Assembly (NCBI GenBank): GCA_946811185.2
Contig: OX328098.1
Location: 21,461,084-21,525,083, forward strand
DNA from: Hippopus hippopus
Lineage: Eukaryota > Mollusca > Bivalvia > Cardiida > Cardiidae
Direction of reading: 5' to 3'
Length of the DNA stretch: 64,000 nt
This document shows, one piece after another, positions 1 to 8,347 of the stretch. Positions within the stretch are counted from its first letter, which is position 1. Each line of letters begins with the position of its first letter. Made by a program: the position numbers and the translations under genes. The notes below the pieces were generated by a model, which did no database searches, was not told the DNA's origin, and saw only the letters and a program-made list of their open reading frames with translations.

Positions 1-186
1 GTTTTAACGACCCTGAGAAAAAAAGCCGTTTGTAAACATTGTAGGAAAAGGAGTACCCAGCATTTTCTCCTTTACCCACAATGTTTTCTATTCTTTCAAA
101 GACAAATCCCATCATTTAAACAACATTTATCTGCGCAAACGCCTTCAATTTGGATAAGTCTAAAATTATGTCGTTTGCTAAAGCAA
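1..186 (+). mobile_element. Family A TTAA-MITE, fwd, cut by the window start
   Basis: AACGACCCTGAGAAAAAAAG, core GTAGGAAAAGGAG, right arm TTCAATTTGGATAAGTCT. Confidence 0.75.
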
Positions 187-204
187 CTTTAGTTGCATAT
201 GAGG

Positions 205-405
205 CCAGTAAGTTTTATTTCAGGCCAGTATAGATCGAGATCAAACTGCACAAAACTTACAGTCTGATCTTTGATCTACACTATCCGTTTTGCTGAAACA
301 TTGTGGACTAGAGCAACCTTGAAAGTACAATTATTTGGGTCTTATTTCGGTCTAGGCTGAAATTGTATGTTGGATTTATGTGAGGCAGAACCCTCACCAA
401 ACAAT
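205..405 (+). mobile_element. Family B MITE
   Basis: GATCAAACTGCACAAAAC pairs with ACAGTCTGATCTTTGATC. The long arm reads CCGTTTTGCTGAAACATTG and TTATTTGGGTCTTATTTC. Confidence 0.6.
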
Positions 406-408
406 CTC

Positions 409-590
409 TGGTTTGATAAAGCATTGTGGAAAAGGGAGAAAATGTTGGTAGCCGGTATTTTCTCGCTTTGAAACAATTTTTATACCTATCAGAAGACAAA
501 TCCAATCATTTTAACACACATTCAAAATGTCATTTTGCAAATGCTTTGGGTTAAGAAAAGTCTAAAATTTTATCGTTTGGTAGAGTTGAA
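409..590 (+). mobile_element. Family A TTAA-MITE, fwd, left end decayed
   Basis: Core ATTGTGGAAAAGGGAG; the right end TCGTTTGGTAGAGTTGAA is intact in outline. Confidence 0.65.
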
Positions 591-603
591 GTATGAAGTA
601 AAA

Positions 604-884
604 TGAGCTCTGGCAAAAGGGGGGGGGGGGGGCGGAAGGGAATTTAATGCATCTCCGTGATGCATTACACCAAGCAAGTCATCATAATTATGAAGCTATA
701 AAATAAATTTGTCAAACAACTGTCTCGTGCGGTAGAACAGTCCTTGGACACGAAGAAATTTAAAAAAAAAAAAAAGTTTCGACTCAGGTCAGCCTGCGCG
801 GACTGCGCAGGCTGACCTGAATCGATACTTTTTTTTTTTTTTCCTCAGATGCATCAAGCCCCCTTTTCACAGAGCCTGGCTCAA
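604..884 (+). mobile_element. Family C MITE
   Basis: Starts GAGCTCTGGCAAAAGGGGG, has the palindrome AGGTCAGCCTGCGCGGACTG, and ends CCCCCTTTTCACAGAGCCTGG. Flanked by AAAT on both sides. Poly-G and poly-A/T runs lie inside. Confidence 0.75.
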
Positions 885-1055
885 ATGCTTTTCATCAAAG
901 TCCATCAATGTTCATTGATGTTTTCAACTATACACAATTACTTTATGACTTGTTGCACCGATACAAGATCCAATCAATCTGGTATCGATTTATAGTTGAC
1001 GAGAAATAGTCCCTCAATGTCTCGCTGATAACTTCTGGAAACTTTGTCGATTATC

Positions 1056-1276
1056 GATTGATTGATATTTTAAACCGCTTTCAACATTATTCTAGTCATT
1101 TCACGGCGACAGCTCACATATATTATGTACTGGGTTTCTCCAGTACTAGGCCAGGGCTTTGAGGTGTCTTGCCCAAGGATACTCTCATGAAAAACCCAGT
1201 GTTTCCAGTGAGGCCCGAACCAGGGGCCTCCGAATATGAATCCTACAATTTACCACTGAGCCATGCAGAACCCCTT
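1056..1276 (-). mobile_element. tRNA-headed SINE
   Basis: Read on the minus strand: TGGCTCAGTGGTAAA (box A) then GGTTCGGGCC (box B), a body with CTTGGGCAAGACACC, and a tail GCTGTCGCCGTG ... AATAATGTTGAAAGCGG ... ATCAATCAATC. Confidence 0.7.
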
Positions 1277-1614
1277 ACGACTTGACTAAGGTTTCCGAAA
1301 ATTAAACAGGCCACTGAAATAGAGAGAGTCGCAAGACGTCAATATGGCTCTCCAAATGTCCGTATACATAAACTATTTTCGGCGCGTATGTTTATATTAT
1401 TCAAAGAGTACGAGGGCGATGTCCGTCATTACTACAGCTAGTGCATGTACAAGCCGACTAAACTGGTACCCGTTGTACTTCGCGTTACCTCCTAGACGAA
1501 TACCAATTACAGGCTACCAGTTTACATGTCGATAACAATATTTTTCAAGAATATTGAGATACCTTGTACATCTTACATCTGCAGCATTTTTTTTCTTGCC
1601 GGTATCATATTTAA

Positions 1615-3270
1615 AACAAGAGGGCCATTGGCCCTAAAGCGCTCACCAGAGTAAAGTCATCAAGGATAGATAAAGCTGAAGAGATCCTGGTTGTGGTGAT
1701 GTAAAATACATGAGTGACCTACTTTTTTACCGGAAGTAACTCAATTTCAGACTTGTCCGAAATACCATCGAGAAAAACATTATGACCAGTTTTCATGAGT
1801 ATCAGACTGAAAATGTGGCCTCTAGAGTGCACACAGAGTTTTTCTAATATTAAGCCCAGTGACATACTTTTTGACTGGAAGTGACCCAATTTCAAACTTG
1901 TCCAAGATATCACCAAGGCAAACATTTTGGCCAGGTTTTATGAGTATCGGACTAAAAATATATCCTCTAGAGTGCACACAAGGTTTTTCTATCAGTGACC
2001 TACTTTTTTACCTGAAGGGATCCAATTTCAAACTTGTCCCAGATATCATCAAGACAAACATTCAAACCAAGTGTCATGAGTATCAGACATAAAATATGGC
2101 CTCCAGAGAGCACACAAGGTTTTTCTAAGATTTGGCCTAAAGACCTACTTTTTGACCTGAAGTGACCCCCATTTCAAACTTGTTCCAGATATCATCAAGA
2201 CAAACATTCTGACCAAGTTTTATGAGTGTCAGGCTGATAATGAAGCTTCTAAAGTGCAGAGGTTTTTCTAAGATTTGCGCCAGTGACCTACTTTTACCTG
2301 TAGTAATCCAATTTCAGACTTGTCCCAGATACTATCAAGACAAACATTCTTACCAGGTTTTGAGTATCAGACTAAAAACCTCTAGAGTGTACACAAGGTT
2401 TTTCCCAAGATTTGGCCCAATGACCTACTTCTCTTGACTGAAAGTGACCCACATTTCAAAATCATCCAAGATATCATCAAGACAAAGATTCTGACCAAAT
2501 TTCATGAGTATCAGACTTAAAATATGGCTTCTAGTGTGCACACAAGGTTTTTCTAAGATTTGGCCCAGTGACCTTTTTAAATCTGAAGTGACCCCTAATT
2601 CAAACTTGTCCAAGATATTATCAAGACAAACATTCTGACCAAGTTTCATGAGTATCAGGCTGAAAATGTGGCTTTTAGAGTGCACACAAGGTTTTTCTAA
2701 GATTCACCCAAGTGACTTACAATTTGACAGGAAGTGACCAAATTTCAGACTTGTCTGAGATACCACCAAAACAAACATTCTGACCAGATTTTATGGGTAT
2801 CAGACAGAAAATGTGGCCTCTACAGTCCACACAAGGTTTTCTGAGATTTACCCCAGTGACTTACTTTACAACCCTGAAGTGACCAAATTTCAAACTCATC
2901 TGAGATATCACCAAGACAAAAATTCTGATTGCTTTTCATCAGTATCAGGCTGAAAATGTGGCTTCTAGAGTGCACATGAGGTTTTTTAAGAATTAGCCTG
3001 GAGACCTACTCTTTCGCCAAACATGACCCAATATTGACCTTGCCCAAGATATTATCAAGACAAACATTCTGACCAAGTTTCATTACTATCAGACTGATAA
3101 TGTGGCCTCTAGAGTGCACACAATGTTTTTCTAAGATTTCACCTGGTGACCTACCTTTTTGCCAACATGACCGAATATTGAACATGTCTGAGAATTGTTG
3201 ACGCCTGGATGACGCACGCAGCACTATCACAAAAGCTCACCTTGAGCACTTTGTGTTCAGGTGATCTAAC
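1615..3270 (+). mobile_element. Helitron-like non-autonomous element carrying an 11-unit tandem array
   Basis: Left end ACAAGAGGGCCATTGGCCCT holds a short palindrome. The right end has an imperfect hairpin at 3233-3265 (GCTCACCTTGAGCAC / GTGTTCAGGTGATC) followed by CTAAC. A 3' hairpin just before CTAR is a Helitron feature. Bivalve 'pearl'-type elements have such cores of tandem repeats (established knowledge). No Rep/helicase is coded. Assignment is inference. Confidence 0.45.
1711..3190 (+). repeat. About 11 tandem units of about 145 bp
   Basis: Each unit runs GTGACCTACTTTTTGACC, CAATTTCAAACTTGTCC, GATATCATCAAGACAAAC, TCATGAGTATCAGAC, CTCTAGAGTGCACACAAGG, TTTTTCTAAGATT. Unit starts are near 1711, 1859, 1995, 2141, 2286, 2421, 2568, 2712, 2857, 3002 and 3148. 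Units have diverged by substitutions and small indels. No coding frame persists. Confidence 0.9.
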
Positions 3271-3776
3271 AAGAGCACTGCATGCAGGTACCAATGCTTG
3301 GCTACAGTTGCTTGATTTTCAGTGCAAAAGAAAATTTCAAGTAAAAAGGGGCACAACTGTACCACAATACTCTGATAGTTACCTACCCTTGTTGTATGGG
3401 TTTCCCTTTTATATAATTAATAGCTAGTCTGAGTATGAAGTAAATATATTCATTAATTATAGAGATATAATAAAATGTCTAAGTTTTGCTCCACAACTAC
3501 ACAGATAACGACAATATCTTAGTGTTTTCCTAAAAAACAGCCGAGCTGATAATAAATATAATAATAATTACCTCATGCAGACAGTTTTTTTGCAGTTTGC
3601 AGGAGACTACTTTTGAAAATATAGTGGCAAAAGAAGAAATTGCTCGTAACAAGCAAATACTTTTTGTGTCACAGTATTTTTACACATGTTTAACATAAGC
3701 TCATCTTGATCATCCGTATTTCACAATGATGTTGTCAGGAGTTATTTACCTTTGACAACTGTGTACCAAAATCTCA
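3271..3776. other. No gene seen
   Basis: AT-rich. Contains one variant family A core half near 3613-3660 (GTGGCAAAAGAAGAAATTGC). Nothing else supported. Confidence 0.6.
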
Positions 3777-3935
3777 GTTAAGCCCCTTACCATATGATAA
3801 ATTTTAGACTTGTCCATATTGAAAGCATGTAGACAACAAACTAGATGTGGTTCACAGGATGGACCTAGTCTCTGAAAGGGTAGAAAACATTGTTGGAAAT
3901 GGAGAAAATACTGGTTTTCAAAAGTTTCCCAACAA
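3777..3935 (-). mobile_element. Family A TTAA-MITE, rev, half element
   Basis: CCCTTACCATATGATAAATT to GGGTAGAAAACATTGTTGG. Stops after the core. Confidence 0.6.
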
Positions 3936-4226
3936 GCTATAGATGGTGCACTCCCAGTCATGATGTAACTGAAATACTCTTGTGGTTAACACCAAACTTG
4001 ACAAACAGCAATTACGAAATAATACGACCCTGCATAGTGTTAGAAATGAAAAAAAAAAGACGAAAAACACTAAGTTTCTATCTAAACATTTCTTTTTATT
4101 CTAATAAGTCTGACAATCTTTCATTCCTATTTCATACGACCGTACATCATACCTTTTTCAAATGGTCTCTTATTAAAACAAAGTACATGTAGCAAAAGAA
4201 GAAAAATGACATTTTATGAGCTTCAT

Positions 4227-4672
4227 GGTTCACTGATTGATGATGATATTATGGCAACAGCTCACTTATTCATGTATGCCCTGAGTTTCACTAGTACCAG
4301 GCTAGGTGTCTTGCCCAAGGATACTCCCTGAAAAGCTAGGTGTCTTGCCCAAGGATACTCCCTGAAAAACTATCTAACTTTGTACACTTTTAGACTTGTC
4401 AAAATTAAAGGCATTTCCAAATGACAAATTAAATATGACTCTATTGATGCAATTTGACTCTGACAGGATAGAAAACATTGCGGATAAAGGAGAAAATGCT
4501 TTTAAGAAGCATTTTCTCCTTTTTTTACAATGTTTTCATAAGCCTTCTTCCTCAGGGTCATTCAACCTTTGGATTATTTGGTAAAGGGTTACACCCAATG
4601 CTTCCAGTGAGGCTCAAAGCAGAGTTCTACACTTTACCACTGAGACACACAGGACCTTGTTACATGTTTCAA
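4227..4672 (-). mobile_element. SINE of the same family, split by a family A MITE
   Basis: The SINE tail and body occupy about 4227-4373 and its head 4592-4672 (box A from CACTGAGACACACAGG inverse). The MITE at 4374-4591 separates them. A 31-bp piece containing GTGTCTTGCCCAAGGATACT is repeated twice at about 4303-4366. Confidence 0.65.
4374..4591 (-). mobile_element. Family A TTAA-MITE, rev, inside a SINE
   Basis: Full arms; core GGAGAAAATGCTTTTAAGAA; right end TTTGGTAAAGGGTTA. Confidence 0.75.
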
Positions 4673-4771
4673 CACCTTGCATTAGAAGTAAATACCTTAG
4701 ACAAACCACTCACCTCTGACCTGCCACTGCAGTATCATTTATATCATTAAAACCAAAGAGAAAAATACAAA

Positions 4772-4905
4772 TTAACCCTTTACCATATAATCCCAAATTT
4801 TAACAACCCTGACAAAGATGGCCATTGAAAACATTATCGTGAAAGAGGAAAATGCTGGTAACCAGCGATTTCTCTTTTTCCTATAATGCTTTCAACCATT
4901 TGGAC
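4772..4905 (+). mobile_element. Family A TTAA-MITE, fwd, right arm lost
   Basis: TTAACCCTTTACCATATAAT, core GAGGAAAATGCTGGTAACCA. Confidence 0.65.
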
Positions 4906-5729
4906 TGCTTTGGAAACAGTAACTGCCAAAGAAAACTTTGCTTATGCAGAATGAAAGCAATATCTCCTTAAAAGCCCAATTGTGGCCAAATGTCTACAAT
5001 TTTGAAAATAAAGTAAAAAAATAAACTAAATGGCTAGATCTAAATTTCATTCATACCATTGAAAAGTCATGGCAATAAATTTTAAGTCTGATGATCTCTT
5101 TTCGGTGGTTTGTTTCATTAATATCAAAAGGAGATTTAATGTTGGCAAGATTAAGTATAGCTATAATATTCATTGCTCTGCCAGTGACTGGAACTTTAAC
5201 CAGCTCCAATTTAGAAGATCGTCAGACTTTGATATATTGCCATGATTGTAATTGGTACATATGAACTATACCTGTATTTCCTTAATGCTTTCCATTGGTT
5301 TATAGAAATCTAACAGTGAGTTATAACCTTATAAAATCACTTGTGAATTTTATAATTCACCGGTGAACCATATATTTTTTTTCTTGCTTACTAATGTAAT
5401 GGTAATTAAATCCCTTTGAGAATGATATTTCTGCTTCCCTCAACCTTTCCAAATTGTTGATTCTCAGGATAATTTTATAACAATAAGCCATTCAATATTC
5501 CCAATGAATAACATTTAAGAAATAGATAACTGATTCTTTCAGTGTATGATCTAAATTTTCTTTCATCTCATAAAAAGCAACAACTATATTTGCACGTATG
5601 GCTTTGTCACTCCATAAAAATAATAGCCCTTGTTTTTCACTTGATAAAAAAATTTAGATCATACACAGAAACAATCAATTATCCTCTATTTTTATACACA
5701 AAAACGTTAACATTTGGCCGCATTGGACC
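4906..5729. other. No gene seen
   Basis: AT-rich unique-looking DNA without a convincing frame, splice pair or repeat. Confidence 0.6.
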
Positions 5730-5992
5730 TTTTTACTAAACAAGAAAGTTTTAGACTGGTTCAAATAGAAAGCAATTGCAGGTGACAAACTAAATGTACA
5801 AAATAGCAAGTTTTTCTTTGAAAGGGTAGGAAACACTGTGGGAAAAGGAGAAATTGATGGTTACATGCATTTTCTCCTTTTTCCATGATGATTTTAAAAA
5901 GTCCTTTTCCCTTTTTCTAGGGAGTTGTTAAAAAGCCCTTTCCCTTTTTCAAGGGGGTTGTTAAAATATGGGGTTGTGTGCAAAAGGTTTAA
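5730..5992 (-). mobile_element. Family A TTAA-MITE, rev, with a small internal duplication
   Basis: Core GGGAAAAGGAGAAATTGATG. A piece with CCCTTTTTC and GTTGTTAAAA is repeated at 5905-5970. Confidence 0.6.
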
Positions 5993-6088
5993 GCTACAGT
6001 GTTTTCACAGTTTTAAAAAGCACTATTCCTTAGAGCTGTAAACACATTGAATCGTTAGGTAAAGGGTTGGTGCTATATTTATTACCCC

Positions 6089-6319
6089 TTAACCCTTTAC
6101 CACACAATGCCAACTTTTAACAACCCTAAGGAAGGAGCCTTTTGAAAACATTGTGGGAAAAGGAAAAAAAATGCTAGTAACCAGCTTTTTCACTTTTTTC
6201 CACAATGTTTTCTACCTTTTGACGGACAAATTTCCTGTTCTGAGTAACATTTAATATGTCGTCTGCAAGTGCTGCCAATTTGGACAATGCTAAAATTTTG
6301 TCATGTGGTAAAGAGTTAA
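6089..6319 (+). mobile_element. Family A TTAA-MITE, fwd, full length
   Basis: TTAA at both ends (6089-6092, 6316-6319); left end TTAACCCTTTACCACACAAT. Confidence 0.85.
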
Positions 6320-6344
6320 AGCACCTGTCACAACTTTGGTTGCC

Positions 6345-6717
6345 TATGCGCCAGTATAGATGAAGATCAGACTCTCCTTAACCCTTTATTACACAATTCT
6401 GACTTTTAACAATCCTGTGGAAGAAGAATCTTGAAAACACTGTGGAGAAAGGCAAAAATGATTTACCTTTTTTCTCAATGGTTTCTTAGCCTTAAAATAT
6501 AAATATTAATTTTTGAGTGCCTTCATTTCGTCATCTGCAAAAGTTATCAATTTGGACAAGTCTGAAATTTGCTTGCTTGATAAAGATTTAACAAGCAGTC
6601 TGATCTTTGATCTACAATATCCACTTTGCTGAGACATTCTGGACAAAATCAAATCTTGAAATTGAAATTTTTTGGGTTTACTTTCCAGACTGAAAATGTC
6701 TGTTGGGTTTATTCAGC
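6345..6717 (+). mobile_element. Family B MITE interrupted by a family A copy
   Basis: The left part ends GAAGATCAGACTCTCC at 6377. The right part resumes at 6592 with CAGTCTGATCTTTGATC. TTAA stands at both junctions. Confidence 0.65.
6378..6591 (+). mobile_element. Family A TTAA-MITE, fwd, inside family B
   Basis: TTAA at 6378-6381 and 6588-6591; the core is partly deleted. Confidence 0.8.
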
Positions 6718-6720
6718 GCT

Positions 6721-7363
6721 TTAACCCTTTACCACAAAATCCTGACTTTTAACTCCCCTGAGAAAAAAAGCTTCGGAAAACATTGTGAGAAAAGGAGAAA
6801 ATGCTGGTAACCACAATGTTTTCTTCCCTTCCCAAAACAACTTTTAATTTTTGAGCCACATTTATTTGTTGTCTGCAAATGCTTTTAATTTGGATAAGTT
6901 TGAAAAATTTTGTGGTTTGGTAAAGAGTTAACCCTTTATCAGATGACAAAACTTTACACATGTCTGTATTAAAATCCTTTGCAGACAACAAAAAAAATGT
7001 AACTCAATTTCACTGAGAATTTTCACTGAGAGGGTACAAAACCTTGTGAGAAAATGATAAAATGCTGTTTACCAGCATCTTCTCATTTTCCCGTGATGTT
7101 TTTAAAAGCATTATCCCTCAGTGTTGTTGAAAATAAGGATTAACGGGTTAACTCTTTACCATACAATGAAATTTTAGACTTGTCCAAATTGACCCATTTG
7201 CAGAGGACAAAATTAATGTGACTCAAAAGTTAAAATTTTTTGTTGAAAGAGTAGAAAACATCGTGGGAAAAGGAGTAAATGCTGGTTACCAGCATTTCTT
7301 TTTTCCCACCATGTTTTCAAAAGCCATTATTCTTAAGGTTGTTAAAAGTTGCGAAAGGGTTAA
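6721..7363. mobile_element. Chain of three abutting family A TTAA-MITEs
   Basis: Copies 6721-6931 (fwd), 6928-7151 (rev) and 7148-7363 (rev). Neighbours share single TTAA sites at 6928-6931 and 7148-7151. Confidence 0.85.
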
Positions 7364-7748
7364 TTGCAACAGAAACCTCATGTAACTTCTTTTCCATTAG
7401 CTTCTTCATTAGGTTCATCAACATCAATAAAAATCAATACATTTTACTCAAAGTAAATTCTTTTGTATTACCCGTATTTAGGCTTTCCAACTTAATCTTA
7501 ATTCTGTAATTTTTCTCAACAACTATAACCAGGGCCCTTATTCACCAAGCATTCTTAAGAACATTTTTTGTCTACTTCTCAAAAATTTTCTAAATTTGAA
7601 TGTAACACAATGTGTGATTGGCTAAACTATTTGGTTCAGCCAATCACAAGTTTCTTTACTTAGAAAAAATTTAGAATTTAGAATATTCTGGAAAATAAAA
7701 CGCAGAAGGTTCTAAAGAATGGATGGTGAATACTGACATAGACCTGTG

Positions 7749-7963
7749 CTAACTCTTTATCAAATGAAAAAGTTTCAAACTTGAAGAAATCAAAATCATT
7801 GGCAGATGACAAAAAAGTTGTCGTTCAAATGACAATATCTGTCTTTGATAGGGTAGAAAGCATTGTCATTGTGGGAACCAGCATTATCTTCTTTTCCCAA
7901 AAGGTTTTCAAAAGTCTTCTACTTCAGGGTCGTTTAAACTCGGATTGTGCTGTAAAGGGTTTA
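7749..7963 (-). mobile_element. Family A TTAA-MITE, rev, core shortened
   Basis: AACTCTTTATCAAATGA at the left, GCTGTAAAGGGTTTA at the right. Confidence 0.7.
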
Positions 7964-7993
7964 GCAAGGACCCAAGAGACAAACTGTGCTTCC

Positions 7994-8221
7994 TTAACCT
8001 TTACCACAAAATCCTGAAATTTAATGACCCTGCTGAAAAATACTTTTAAAAACAATGAGGGAACAGGTGACAATGCTGGAAACCAGCATTATTTCCTGTT
8101 CCCACAATGCTTTCTACGCTTACAATGACAAACCATATCACGAGAGCCACATTTAATTCGTTGTCAGCAATTGCTTACAAATTGAACAAGTCTAGAATTC
8201 TTTTGTTTGGTAAAGGGTTAA
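7994..8221 (+). mobile_element. Family A TTAA-MITE, fwd, just 3' of the zinc-finger gene
   Basis: TTAA at both ends; core ACAATGCTGGAAACCAGCAT. It lies 127 bp beyond the zinc-finger stop codon, so it may be in the 3'UTR. Confidence 0.8.
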
Positions 8222-8347
8222 TGTCGGTACTTTTGGACATATTTGTCTTCTTTGGCAGCTCAAAAGTTGGTTTCTTAATACAGGTTGCTAGCAGAATAGA
8301 GGCATTCACTATGACAAGTTTTACAACATATAACATACAGTAAAAAG

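Noticed and set aside
4396..4750. Frames across family A MITEs (here and in dozens of other copies)
   Set aside because: The palindromic core lacks stops and yields recurrent peptides such as NIVGKGENAGYQHFLLFPQC; they are artefacts of repeat copies.
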